Positions 7,083-14,886 of a stretch of 19,927 bases of DNA are shown here, one piece after another. This DNA comes from Caccousia sp900752115 (lineage in GTDB: Bacteria; Bacillota; Clostridia; Oscillospirales; Acutalibacteraceae): positions 1 to 19,927 of the forward strand of contig CABRNB010000051.1 of the NCBI GenBank assembly GCA_902472225.1. Direction: 5' to 3'. Position 1 is the stretch's first letter. Every line of letters begins with the position of its first letter. The notes under the pieces were generated by a model. The model worked only from the letters and a program-made list of their open reading frames with translations, had not been told where the DNA came from and did not search any database. The translations under genes and the position numbers were made by a program.

Positions 7083-8936
7083 TCAGCTCAGTTCGAACAT
7101 GCCGTGATACAGCTGGTAATATTCTCCCTTTTGCTCGAGCAGTTCTTCGTGGTTTCCGCGTTCCGTTACCTGTCCCTGTTCCAGGACAAGAATAGCGTTG
7201 GAATTGCGCACGGTCGAAAGGCGATGGGCAATCACGAAAACGGTTCGGCCTTCCATCAAACGATCCATTCCCTTTTCAATCAGAGCTTCTGTTCGTGTGT
7301 CGATGGAGGAAGTCGCCTCGTCAAGGATCAGGACGGGTGGATCCGCCACAGCGGCGCGCGCAATAGCCAGCAGCTGCCGTTGGCCCTGGCTTAGGTTTGC
7401 ACCGTCTCCCGTTACCATCGTTTCATATCCCTGCGGCAGGCGGCGGATGAAGGAGTCGGCGTTGGCAATAACGGCTGCACGCTCAATTTCCTCCTGGGTA
7501 GCGTCGAGCCGTCCGAAGCGGATGTTGTCGGCTACCGTTCCGGTAAACAGGTGGGTATCCTGCAGCACCATGCCCAGCGAGCGTCTCAGGTCGTCTTTAC
7601 GGATATTCCTCACATCGATTCCGTCATAGGTGATCACGCCCTTTTGAACATCGTAAAAGCGGTTGATCAGGTTGGTAACGGTTGTTTTTCCCGCACCGGT
7701 GCTTCCGACAAAGGCGATCTTCTGCCCCGGTTTCGCGTAGAGGGAAATGTCCCGCAGAATCGGCCGGCTTGCGTGATAACCGAAGGTGACATGTTCAAAG
7801 CGCACGTCGCCGCGCAGAGGCACCAGAGGCGCGTCCGGACGGCTGCGGTCGCGCCAGGCCCACCGGCCTGTTTTTTCCTCACACGGAAGAAGGACGCCGC
7901 CCTTCTCTTGGACGTTGACCAGCTCGACGGTGCCTTCATCGGTTTCCGGTTCCTGCGCCATGGCTTCAAAAATGCGTTCCGCGCCGGCCAGAGAAGCAAG
8001 CAGAAAATTGCCCTGCTGTGTCAGCTGGTTGATCGGCATGGCTGATTGCCGTACCAGAACAAGATAGCTTGCCAGGCTGCCGACGTCCGTCTGCCCCAGA
8101 ATCACGAGGATGCCGCCGAGGACGGCGATGACCGCGTAATTGATGTACGAGATACTCACGACAGCGGGGACCATGGTGGCGGCGTAACCCTGCGCGCCCG
8201 TTCCGGCAGCCCGCAGATTTTCGTTGCGAGCGTCGAAGCCGTCCAGGCTTTCCTTCTCATGGTGAAATACCTGCACCACCTTTTGCCCGGCCACCATTTC
8301 TTCAATATAACCGTCGAGATCCGCAAGACAGGCCTGCTGCCGATTGAAGTACCAGCGGCTTCTCCTGGTGCTGTACCGGATGTAAAAATACATGGCGGCA
8401 TATCCGATCACGACGATAAGAGAGAGCTGCCAGTTGAGCAAAAAGAGCAGTAAAAGCGTGCCTGCTACCTGCACAAAGCTCTGGATCAGCATGGCGAAGC
8501 TGTTGTTGAGCGCGTCGGAAACCGTGTCGACGTCGTTTGTAAACAGGCTCATGAGATTGCCCTTGCGCTGGGAATCAAAGTAACGCAGCGGCAGCTTCTG
8601 CAGATGCGAGAAGAGATCGTGCCGGATATCGCGCAGCACTTTCTGCGCTGCGTTTACCATGATCTGGGTGTAGCCCAGGGCGGACAGCGCTCCGACGGCG
8701 TAGATGATGGCTGCCGTTGTGACGCCGCCGATCAATCCCTGCAATCCACCGTCTTCCACAATACGGTTGACGATGGGTTTGATCATATAAGTGCCAAGCA
8801 GATTGGCCAGAGCGCTGGATGCAGCCAATATGCCGACGAGGGCGAACAGGAACCGGTGGCGTCCGAGGTAAGAAAGAAAGGTGTGCAGTGTGTGGCCGAA
8901 ATGTTCCGGCCGTTTTCCGCTAAACTGCTTCGCCAT
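7083..8936 (-). CDS. ABC exporter half-transporter, canonical ATPase subunit
   Basis: A 617-residue ABC exporter half (type IV fold), with an N-terminal transmembrane domain (about 28-320) and a C-terminal nucleotide-binding domain (about 375-612). ATP-site elements are intact: Walker A GSTGAGKTT (411-419), Q-loop Q459, signature LSQGQRQ (515-521), Walker B LILDE with catalytic Glu540, and switch His571. About 40 residues of extra linker (330-375) separate the domains, as in the longer subunit of heterodimeric exporters such as BmrD or TM288. ATG at 8936 with GGGAGGG 7 nt upstream overlaps the end of the partner gene by 17 bp, so translation is probably coupled. It very likely pairs with the upstream subunit to export drugs or other amphipathic compounds; the substrate is unknown. 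Confidence 0.93.
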   Translation of the reverse strand: MAKQFSGKRPEHFGHTLHTFLSYLGRHRFLFALVGILAASSALANLLGTYMIKPIVNRIVEDGGLQGLIGGVTTAAIIYAVGALSALGYTQIMVNAAQKVLRDIRHDLFSHLQKLPLRYFDSQRKGNLMSLFTNDVDTVSDALNNSFAMLIQSFVQVAGTLLLLFLLNWQLSLIVVIGYAAMYFYIRYSTRRSRWYFNRQQACLADLDGYIEEMVAGQKVVQVFHHEKESLDGFDARNENLRAAGTGAQGYAATMVPAVVSISYINYAVIAVLGGILVILGQTDVGSLASYLVLVRQSAMPINQLTQQGNFLLASLAGAERIFEAMAQEPETDEGTVELVNVQEKGGVLLPCEEKTGRWAWRDRSRPDAPLVPLRGDVRFEHVTFGYHASRPILRDISLYAKPGQKIAFVGSTGAGKTTVTNLINRFYDVQKGVITYDGIDVRNIRKDDLRRSLGMVLQDTHLFTGTVADNIRFGRLDATQEEIERAAVIANADSFIRRLPQGYETMVTGDGANLSQGQRQLLAIARAAVADPPVLILDEATSSIDTRTEALIEKGMDRLMEGRTVFVIAHRLSTVRNSNAILVLEQGQVTERGNHEELLEQKGEYYQLYHGMFELS

Positions 8937-10665
8937 GCTGGTTCCCTCCCTTCATTTGGGAATCAAAGATTTCGCGGTAGATGGGATCGTTCTTCAGAAG
9001 CTCCTCGTGGGTGCCTGCCGCATGGATCTTTCCATCGTCCAAAATCAGAATCTGGTCCGCTTCCATGACCGATGTGACGCGCTGGGCAATGATGATTTTT
9101 GTGACGTCGGTCAGACCGGCAAGCGCTCGTCGGATTTTGGCCTCGGTGGCGGTGTCAACCGCGCTGGTGGAGTCGTCAAAAATCAGAACGCGAGGCCGTT
9201 TGAGCAGGGCGCGGGCAATGCACAGGCGCTGCTTTTGTCCGCCCGAAATGTTGACGCCGCCCTGACCGAGGTCTGTATCCAATCCGTCCGGCATCCGTTC
9301 CAGGAACTCGTCGGCGCAGGCTTTGCGGCAGGCATCCCACAGCTCCGCGTCGTTCGCCTGCGGATTGCCCCAGAGCAGGTTGTCGCGGACGGTGCCGGTG
9401 AACAGAAGATTTTTCTGCAGAACCATGGAAACCGCGTCGCGCAGAACGGGAAGTGCATAGTCGCGCACGTCCCGTCCGCCGACACGCACAGTGCCTCCGG
9501 TCGCATCATAGAGACGAGGAATCAGCTGTACCAGCGTGCTTTTGGCCGAGCCTGTGCCGCCCAGAATTCCGACGGTGGAACCGGCGGGAATGTGCAGGCT
9601 CACATGGGAGAGCGCATCCTTTTTGGCGTCCTTCCAGTATTTGAATGACACATCCTCAAAATCAACGGATCCGTCCGCTACGTTTGTGATGGGGAAGTCG
9701 GGGGAGGAGAGTGCGGGCGTTTCCTCCAGGACTTCCCGGATACGCTTTGCGCTGGCCAGGGAACGTGTCAGCAGCAGAAAGACATTGGAAATCATCATCA
9801 TGGAGTTCATGATTTGCAGCACATAGCTCAGGAAGGCTGTCAATTCGCCGACCGTCATACCGCCTGCGAGGATGAACTGCCCGCCATACCACATGATGCA
9901 GACCACGGCGGTATACATAACGGCCTGAAAGGCGGGAAGATTGAGAACAGCATAGCGGAAGGTACTGCGGCTGGCTCCTGCCAGCTCGTCGTTGACGGTA
10001 TCGAATTGTTCCGTCTCGTATTCGCCGCGGACAAAAGCCTTAATGACGCGGATGGCGGTCAGCGATTCCTGTACCCGGCCGTTTACGTGATCGACTGCGG
10101 CCTGCTGGCGGTGGTACAGAGGGCCGACCTTACGGACGATCAGCGCCAGGGCGGTGCCCAGCACCGGCGCGCAGACGACAAAGACCAGCGCAAGCCTGGC
10201 GTTGAGAACAAAGGCAAGGCCGACGCCCAGAACCAGCATGACGGGGCCGCGCACCAGCGGGCGCAGCCCGCCGTTGACGGCGTTCTGCATTACGGTCACG
10301 TCGGTTGTCATCCGGGTGATGAGAGAAGGAGCGGAAAAATGGTCAAGGTTGGAGAAGCTGTAGGCCTGCACGCATTGATATTCCGCGCGGCGCAGCTGTG
10401 CGCCGAAGCCGTTCGAAGCGCGGGCCGCATAGCGGGCGTACAGGAGGCCGGTGATGAGAGCCAGAACAGCGCAGCCTGCCATCAGAAGCCCCTGGCGAAA
10501 GAGAAACGGCAGATCGCGGTTCGCAACGCCCACGTCGACAATATCCGTCATCAGGAGCGGGATCAGCATCTCAAAGACGCATTCCACAAAGACGAGGACG
10601 ATGGCCGCGATGAGATCGCGGCGGCAGGATTTCAGATAGGAAAATACATAGCGGAGATCATGCAT
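8920..10665 (-). CDS. ABC exporter half-transporter, degenerate ATPase subunit
   Basis: A 581-residue ABC exporter half. About six membrane segments lie between residues 18 and 300, then a nucleotide-binding domain. Walker A is GGTGSAKST (369-377), with Ala where Gly is usual; the Q-loop is Q417 and the signature ISGGQKQR (473-480) is canonical. The Walker B acidic pair is DD (497-498) instead of DE, and the switch histidine is replaced by Gln528 (IIIAQRVTS). Loss of Glu and His in one subunit is the known mark of the degenerate site in heterodimeric exporters (BmrC, LmrC, TM287 type). Its canonical signature motif completes the active site formed with the partner's Walker motifs. ATG at 10665 follows AGGAGGG, 15 bp after the MarR gene. 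Confidence 0.93.
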   Translation of the reverse strand: MHDLRYVFSYLKSCRRDLIAAIVLVFVECVFEMLIPLLMTDIVDVGVANRDLPFLFRQGLLMAGCAVLALITGLLYARYAARASNGFGAQLRRAEYQCVQAYSFSNLDHFSAPSLITRMTTDVTVMQNAVNGGLRPLVRGPVMLVLGVGLAFVLNARLALVFVVCAPVLGTALALIVRKVGPLYHRQQAAVDHVNGRVQESLTAIRVIKAFVRGEYETEQFDTVNDELAGASRSTFRYAVLNLPAFQAVMYTAVVCIMWYGGQFILAGGMTVGELTAFLSYVLQIMNSMMMISNVFLLLTRSLASAKRIREVLEETPALSSPDFPITNVADGSVDFEDVSFKYWKDAKKDALSHVSLHIPAGSTVGILGGTGSAKSTLVQLIPRLYDATGGTVRVGGRDVRDYALPVLRDAVSMVLQKNLLFTGTVRDNLLWGNPQANDAELWDACRKACADEFLERMPDGLDTDLGQGGVNISGGQKQRLCIARALLKRPRVLIFDDSTSAVDTATEAKIRRALAGLTDVTKIIIAQRVTSVMEADQILILDDGKIHAAGTHEELLKNDPIYREIFDSQMKGGNQHGEAV

Positions 10666-10680
10666 ACGATTCCCTCCTCT

Positions 10681-11106
10681 TTACAGAAGCCGTCCGCCTA
10701 CGCTGCGGTAGGCGCGGGCGAGAAAGTCGGAGAGCTGACGCTTTTCCTCCGGAGAGAAGTCATGCAGCATCCTGTCTTCGAGCGCCATACATTCGTGCTC
10801 CCATTCCTCGAAGGCGCGTTTTCCTTTTTCCGTCAGGGTAACTTCCCCGGCGCGGCGATCGGTCGGCGAGGGACGGCGCTCGAGAAACCCGTCTCTCTCC
10901 AGGCAGTCGAGCATTCGGCAGATAGCGGAGGGATCCACGTCGCAGTATTCGGCAAGCTTTTTTTGCGTACATGCCCCCAAGAACGCCAGGGAGCGCAGCA
11001 CCTTGGGCTGGCCGGGCGAAAGCCCCAGCTTTTTCAGATGGGACCGGAGAAAGTTTTCCTGCGCATGCGCTGTGCGCGAGAGCAGGGTGTGAATGGCGTA
11101 TTGCAT
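10681..11106 (-). CDS. MarR-family transcriptional regulator
   Basis: A 141-residue winged helix-turn-helix regulator of the MarR family, dimeric repressors that release DNA when bound by small amphipathic ligands. ATG at 11106 is chosen because AGGAGG lies 7 nt upstream; a more upstream ATG at 11127 has none. The HTH covers about residues 46-75 (TQKKLAEYCDVDPSAICRML) and the wing carries the family's DRR at 83-85, followed by TLTEKGK. The first gene of a three-gene operon with the two ABC halves, it probably represses its own promoter and controls exporter production in response to a transported compound. Cys46, Cys55, Cys63 and Cys68 (approximate) could allow thiol sensing, but that is speculation. 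Confidence 0.93.
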   Translation of the reverse strand: MQYAIHTLLSRTAHAQENFLRSHLKKLGLSPGQPKVLRSLAFLGACTQKKLAEYCDVDPSAICRMLDCLERDGFLERRPSPTDRRAGEVTLTEKGKRAFEEWEHECMALEDRMLHDFSPEEKRQLSDFLARAYRSVGGRLL

Positions 11107-11131
11107 GGCAAAGCCTCCTGTTTTCAATTAG

Positions 11132-11188
11132 TTGAGCTATCAATTATTGCATAGACAATAGTATAGTCTGTTGTTGATTGGCTGTCAA
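11132..11188 (-). promoter_or_regulatory. Promoter and candidate MarR operators of the exporter operon
   Basis: On the minus strand TTGACA (11183-11188), a 17-nt spacer and TATACT (11160-11165) form an almost consensus sigma-A promoter. Immediately downstream are two small inverted repeats. TATTG-N6-CAATA (11145-11160) touches the -10 box, and TTGA-N4-TCAA (11132-11143) lies in the 5' leader. Their position over the transcription start fits autorepression by the MarR protein encoded next. The promoter is strongly supported; the operator assignment is inference. Confidence 0.75.
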
Positions 11189-11235
11189 TCGGAAACAGAG
11201 GCTTTCAGGATTTTTCCGTTCTTTGTTCCGGCGAG

Positions 11236-11277
11236 AAAAAACGGCCGGACCCGCCCCCTTGCGGGGCAGGCCGGCCG
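11236..11277 (-). terminator. Terminator of the small-ORF transcript
   Basis: A GC-rich hairpin has a CGGCCGG/CCGGCCG base (11242-11248 with 11271-11277) and inner GCCCC/GGGGC pairs, with one bulge. In the minus direction it is followed by TTTTTT (11241-11236). It lies 10 bp past the stop of the 52-residue ORF and isolates it from the MarR promoter downstream. Confidence 0.88.
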
Positions 11278-11286
11278 GTGGAGTGA

Positions 11287-11445
11287 TCACAGGGAGGTTC
11301 TCATGAGGGAACGCGCCAGCTGGCGAAGTTCCTCCTCGGAAGAGAGGGAAACGCCTGATTGGCGGATGCTTTCCTGCACAAAAGGGGGCAGTCCTTTAAA
11401 ATATACGTTCTGTTCCAGATTTTCCTGAAAGGTATTCTGATTCAT
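11287..11445 (-). CDS. Small conserved-looking protein, 52 residues, function unknown
   Basis: ATG at 11445 with AAGGAGA 6 nt upstream is a strong start; the frame upstream of it is not coding-like. The product begins MNQNTFQENLEQN and contains the blocks FKGLPPFVQESIRQSG and SSEEELRQLAR, which look like two amphipathic helices. I recall similar short proteins in Clostridia, all uncharacterised; this is an impression, not a search result. There is no membrane segment. It overlaps the end of the 94-residue ORF by 50 bp in another frame, so the two are probably co-transcribed and may be translationally coupled. The terminator follows directly. Confidence 0.7.
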   Translation of the reverse strand: MNQNTFQENLEQNVYFKGLPPFVQESIRQSGVSLSSEEELRQLARSLMRTSL

Positions 11446-11680
11446 GGTGATTCTCCTTTTCCATACGGCTGGTTGTTTCTGTGTCCTGCAGCGCTCCGTG
11501 GGAAAACCGGTTGTCCAGGAAGCTCTGCAGTCCTGCGAGCTCGCCGTTAAGGGGAAGAGCGCCTGTCTGGGCGCGCGGGCGCGTTTCATGATCCAGGGCT
11601 TCCCATTCGGCTTCGCATGCGCTCAGAAGAGCGATTCTCCGCTCTACCTCCCGCAGTAACTCATCCTGCGATTTTTCCAA
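11396..11680 (-). CDS. Small charged protein, 94 residues, function unknown
   Basis: It starts at TTG (11680), with GAGGAG about 6-7 nt upstream; the choice rests on that ribosome binding site and the lack of a better ATG. Residues 1-35 (EKSQDELLREVERRIALLSACEAEWEAL) look like a charged helix or coiled coil. The last 25 residues are the part overlapping the next gene's start and are low in hydrophobics. No family recognised. Possible alternatives are a shorter protein with a frameshift near the 3' end, or a leader whose translation controls the 52-residue ORF. Confidence 0.55.
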   Translation of the reverse strand: MEKSQDELLREVERRIALLSACEAEWEALDHETRPRAQTGALPLNGELAGLQSFLDNRFSHGALQDTETTSRMEKENHHESEYLSGKSGTERIF

Positions 11681-11797
11681 GGAAACTCCTCCTCTTTTTT
11701 GCGGATTATTATTTGTGGCTGAAACATATCTGCGGCCTGGAATGGTGCGGTGTAGGTTTTAGTATCCGCCCTGCCGTTTTGAATATGCGCAGCAGAC

Positions 11798-11857
11798 TTG
11801 ACATTTTGGAGAAAACGGGATACAATATACCTATACCCCGTGAGGGTGTATGGGGTA
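11798..11857 (+). promoter_or_regulatory. Copper-operon promoter with CsoR-type operator
   Basis: TTGACA (11798-11803), a 17-nt spacer and TACAAT (11821-11826) form a near-consensus promoter. Directly downstream, about 11828-11857, is a GC-cored inverted repeat with the TACCTATACCCC / GGGTGTATGGGGTA arrangement. CsoR repressors recognise such TACCCC...GGGGTA dyads. It covers the transcription start, so apo-CsoR would block transcription and Cu(I) binding would relieve it. The cognate regulator is encoded at the end of the same operon. The ATG-less leader continues to the GTG at 11898. Confidence 0.8.
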
Positions 11858-11897
11858 ATAATTTCGAGCGATCATTTCGTTTGAAAGGAGAATTCAG

Positions 11898-14471
11898 GTG
11901 AAACAACGCTTTGATGTGACAGGGATGACCTGCAGTGCCTGCAGTGCGCACGTGGAAAAAGCCGTACGGGGATGCGGAGTGCAGAGCGTATCCGTTAATC
12001 TTTTGCAGAACAGTATGACGGTGGATTATGATGAATCCCGTTTGACCAGTGACGCCATCATTCAGGCTGTAGAGGACGCGGGTTATGGCGCGTCTGTCCA
12101 TGGAGCGGCCGTGTCGGCCCGCGCCGCTGTGCCGAACGAAGGAGAGCGGGAAGCAAAGGCCGCGCGTTGGAGGCTGAAGGTTTCCGTTGCCTTTCTCATC
12201 CCACTGATGTATGTCTCAATGGGGCATATGATGGGACTGCCTCTGCCGTCTTTTCTGCACGGGACGGAGAATGCGCTGGCGTTTGCCTTCACACAGCTGC
12301 TGCTGGTTCTGCCGATTCTCTATGTAAACCGGAAGTTCTATATCAATGGATTTAAGAGCCTTGCCAAAGGTGCGCCGACCATGGATACCCTGATTGCCAT
12401 CGGTTCGGGAGCGGCCATGCTGTACGGCGTTTATGCCATCTACTGCATTGGATGGGGGCTTGGGCACGGGGACTGGGATTTGGTAAACCGGTATTCGATG
12501 GATCTGTATTTTGAATCTGCCGGTACCATTCTGACGCTCATTACGGTCGGCAAGATGCTGGAAGCGCGTTCGAAGGGGCGTACGTCGGACGCAGTGGCGC
12601 GCCTGATGGATCTGGCGCCGAAAACGGCCCTGCTGCTGCGGGACGGCGTGGAGACGGAGATTCCGCTCGAGGACGTCCGGCCGGGCGATATTCTGATTGT
12701 GAAGGCAGGGGCGGCCGTACCGGTGGACGGCAAAGTGCTCGAAGGCACGGCGGCTGTGGATGAGGCAGCGTTCACCGGAGAGAGTATGCCGGTGGAAAAA
12801 AAGGCGGGCGACAGCCTGACAGGCGGTACCGTCAGTAAATCCGGTTGGATGAAGATGGAGGCCGCGCGCGTGGGGGCCGATACGGCTCTTGCACAAATTA
12901 TCCGCCTTGTGGAGGAGGCCAACGCTACGAAAGCCCCCATTGCCCGCCTGGCGGACAGGGTGAGCGCGGTCTTTGTGCCTGCTGTCATCGGCATTGCGGT
13001 GCTTGCGTCGGCAGTTTGGCTGCTTGCAGGCCAAACGCTTGAATTTGCGCTTTCCATCGGCATTTCCGTTTTAGTCATCTCCTGCCCGTGCGCGCTTGGT
13101 CTGGCCACGCCTACGGCGATTATGGTCGGTACGGGAAAAGGCGCGGAGAACGGCATCCTGTTCAAAACGGCGGAGAGTCTTGAGACGATTCACGCCGTCG
13201 ATACGGTGGTGCTTGACAAGACAGGGACGGTAACGCAGGGCAGACCGGAGGTCACGGCACTGTGTCCCGCTCCCGGCGTGAAGGAGCAGGAGCTGCTGCT
13301 GCTTGCGGCTTCTCTGGAACAGCGCTCGGATCATCCTCTTTCCCTTGCCGTTCGGGAAAAGGCGAAAGGAATGTCCCTTCTCGACGCGGAGAATTTTGCC
13401 ACAGAGGAAGGGCGGGGTGTTTCCGCGCTTCTCGGAGGCCGCCGTGTGATCGGCGGGAACCGGAGAATGATGGCGGAGCACGGGATCCCGCTGGGCGGTC
13501 TGGAGGCGAAGGCGGATGAGCTGGCGGAAGCAGGCTGCACGCCGCTGTTTTTCGCGCAGGAAGAGCAGCTGCTGGGACTGATCGCCGTGGCGGACGTCGT
13601 CAAGCCTACAAGTCATGAGGCGGTTCGTGAGCTGCGCGCTCTCGGCGTTGACGTGGTCATGCTCACCGGAGACAACCGCCGTACTGCCGCTGCCATCGGG
13701 CGGGAGCTGGAAATTCCGTACGTCGTGGCGGAGGTCCTTCCACAGGATAAGGAGCGGGAGGTGCGCCGCCTGCAGGAGCAGGGAAGAAAGGTCGCCATGA
13801 TCGGCGACGGCGTCAACGACGCTCCCGCTTTGGCGCGTGCGGACGTGGGCGTCGCCATCGGCGCGGGAACCGACGTTGCCATCGAGTCGGCCGACGTTGT
13901 TCTGATGAAGAGCGACCTTCTGGATGCCGTCTCCGCAATCCAGCTTGGGCGAGCGGTCATCCGCAACATCAAGGAAAACCTTTTCTGGGCCTTTTTCTAT
14001 AACAGCATCGGTATTCCGGTGGCCGCGGGCGTGTTCTTCACGCTCTGGGGCCTCAAGCTCAATCCGATGATCGGCGCGGCGGCCATGAGCCTGAGCTCCG
14101 TCTGCGTCGTCTCCAACGCCCTGCGCCTGCGCTTCTTTCGGAGGCGCGCGCACGGCGGTACCGCTCTCCCGGCCGTTGAGACGGAGCTTCGTGTCCCGCG
14201 GGAGGAGCAGGAGACGTGCGCGGTTTCCCATACAGACAATAAGAACGAAAAAGGAGAGATCAGTATGACAAAGACCATTGACATTGAAGGCATGATGTGC
14301 GCTCACTGCGTTGCCCATGTGGAAAAAGCGCTCAACGCAATTGACGGTGTTTCTGCGAAGGCTGACCTGGAAAACAAGTGTGCCGTCGTTACTCTCACAA
14401 AGGATGTATCCGACGAGACGCTCGCCGCAGCTGTTACAGAGGCTGGGTATGAGGTCAAAGGCGTCCGCTGA
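11898..14471 (+). CDS. copA: Copper-exporting P1B-type ATPase CopA with fused C-terminal CopZ domain
   Basis: An 857-residue Cu(I)-exporting ATPase. It has an N-terminal heavy-metal-associated domain (GMTCSAC, 9-15), then membrane segments and an actuator domain with TGES (293-296). The metal-site CPC is at 396-398 in SCPCALG. The phosphorylation site is DKTGT (Asp440), followed by SDHP (477-480), TGDN (590-593) and GDGVNDAP (636-643). The last membrane pair carries YNS and MSLSS (730-734), the Cu(I)-specific residues. The ATPase proper ends near 750. A linker of about 40 residues follows, then a second HMA domain, GMMCAHC (798-804), beginning at Met790, that is a complete CopZ in length and sequence. 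GTG start at 11898 with AAAGGAG about 7 nt upstream. First gene of a copper operon, controlled by the upstream CsoR-type site. Confidence 0.95.
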   Translation: MKQRFDVTGMTCSACSAHVEKAVRGCGVQSVSVNLLQNSMTVDYDESRLTSDAIIQAVEDAGYGASVHGAAVSARAAVPNEGEREAKAARWRLKVSVAFLIPLMYVSMGHMMGLPLPSFLHGTENALAFAFTQLLLVLPILYVNRKFYINGFKSLAKGAPTMDTLIAIGSGAAMLYGVYAIYCIGWGLGHGDWDLVNRYSMDLYFESAGTILTLITVGKMLEARSKGRTSDAVARLMDLAPKTALLLRDGVETEIPLEDVRPGDILIVKAGAAVPVDGKVLEGTAAVDEAAFTGESMPVEKKAGDSLTGGTVSKSGWMKMEAARVGADTALAQIIRLVEEANATKAPIARLADRVSAVFVPAVIGIAVLASAVWLLAGQTLEFALSIGISVLVISCPCALGLATPTAIMVGTGKGAENGILFKTAESLETIHAVDTVVLDKTGTVTQGRPEVTALCPAPGVKEQELLLLAASLEQRSDHPLSLAVREKAKGMSLLDAENFATEEGRGVSALLGGRRVIGGNRRMMAEHGIPLGGLEAKADELAEAGCTPLFFAQEEQLLGLIAVADVVKPTSHEAVRELRALGVDVVMLTGDNRRTAAAIGRELEIPYVVAEVLPQDKEREVRRLQEQGRKVAMIGDGVNDAPALARADVGVAIGAGTDVAIESADVVLMKSDLLDAVSAIQLGRAVIRNIKENLFWAFFYNSIGIPVAAGVFFTLWGLKLNPMIGAAAMSLSSVCVVSNALRLRFFRRRAHGGTALPAVETELRVPREEQETCAVSHTDNKNEKGEISMTKTIDIEGMMCAHCVAHVEKALNAIDGVSAKADLENKCAVVTLTKDVSDETLAAAVTEAGYEVKGVR
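14265..14471 (+). CDS. copZ: CopZ-like copper chaperone from an internal in-frame start
   Basis: Inside copA, in the same frame, ATG at 14265 (Met790 of CopA) is preceded by AAGGAGAGAT, a strong ribosome binding site about 7 nt away. It would give a 68-residue protein starting MTKTIDIEGMMCAHC, the normal length and fold of free CopZ (beta-alpha-beta-beta-alpha-beta with a C-x-x-C Cu(I) site). The region just before it encodes a polar, low-complexity linker (SHTDNKNEKGEIS), which looks like a former intergenic region read through. I infer that free CopZ is made from the copA message, alone or alongside the fusion. A simple loss of the copA stop codon from an ancestral copA-copZ pair would leave the same trace. 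Confidence 0.55.
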   Translation: MTKTIDIEGMMCAHCVAHVEKALNAIDGVSAKADLENKCAVVTLTKDVSDETLAAAVTEAGYEVKGVR

Positions 14472-14495
14472 CGGGGAGCAGACGAGGGAGGCAAT

Positions 14496-14768
14496 ATGAG
14501 AGCCGATAAGACCAAGGTCACACGATTGCTCAAAACCGCCAGGGGACAGATTGACGGCATCCTCAAGATGATTGAGGAAGATCAGTACTGTATTGATATC
14601 CTCAACCAGATGCTTGCCTCTGAGGCAGTTCTCCGCCGTGCGGAGCGCGAGGTGCTGCGCGCGCACATGGAAGGCTGTGTGGCCGATGCGTTTGAGCGTG
14701 CCGATGAGGCGGAGCGCGCGAAAAAAATTGAGGAAATCATTAAAACGGTCGAAAAAATGGAGCGATAG
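14496..14768 (+). CDS. csoR: CsoR-type copper-sensing repressor
   Basis: A 90-residue all-helical repressor of the CsoR/RcnR (DUF156) family. The Cu(I) ligand set of CsoR is present: Cys32 (in YCIDI), His57 and Cys61 (in HMEGC). The N-terminal R-L-x-x-x-x-GQ-x-x-G (10-21) is the conserved DNA/tetramer-side motif. Having C-H-C and no N-terminal His argues for Cu(I) rather than Ni/Co or formaldehyde sensing. ATG at 14496 has GGGAGG only 4 nt upstream and lies 24 bp past the copA stop, so the two are co-transcribed. Being last in the operon it controls would give negative feedback: copper induces both export and new repressor. Two hairpins follow its stop. Confidence 0.93.
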   Translation: MRADKTKVTRLLKTARGQIDGILKMIEEDQYCIDILNQMLASEAVLRRAEREVLRAHMEGCVADAFERADEAERAKKIEEIIKTVEKMER

Positions 14769-14775
14769 GCCGGAT

Positions 14776-14806
14776 GGCAAGGCTTTTCCAGAAGAAAAGC
14801 CTTGCC
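14776..14806 (+). terminator. First hairpin after csoR
   Basis: A perfect 13-bp stem (14776-14788 with 14794-14806, GGCAAGGCTTTTC and complement) has a 5-nt loop. It starts 7 bp past the csoR stop but lacks a T tail, so it more likely protects the 3' end than terminates by itself. Confidence 0.5.
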
Positions 14807-14814
14807 GTTGGGGG

Positions 14815-14856
14815 AAAGCGTGTACGGGATTGCTGGTTCCGTACACGCTTTTTTCG
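14815..14856 (+). terminator. Intrinsic terminator of the copper operon
   Basis: A perfect 13-bp stem (14815-14827 AAAGCGTGTACGG with 14839-14851) has an 11-nt loop and runs into TTTTTT. It is the second of two tandem hairpins after csoR and insulates the hydrogenase promoter that starts 30 bp further on. Confidence 0.9.
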
Positions 14857-14886
14857 TTTGGTTTGCATTTTCCAATCACTCTCTTC

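Noticed and set aside
9814..11154. Long plus-strand open frame (446 codons) opposite the ABC/MarR genes
   Set aside because: Entirely antisense to well-supported genes in a GC-rich region; no ribosome binding site and no family resemblance.
11132..11188. A second Rex or CsoR site in the exporter promoter
   Set aside because: The dyads TATTG-N6-CAATA and TTGA-N4-TCAA match neither the Rex consensus nor the GC-cored CsoR dyad; MarR is the simpler explanation.
13071..14879. Long minus-strand open frame (602 codons) opposite copA and csoR
   Set aside because: A mirror of the coding strand's codon bias; it runs through a terminator and both real genes.
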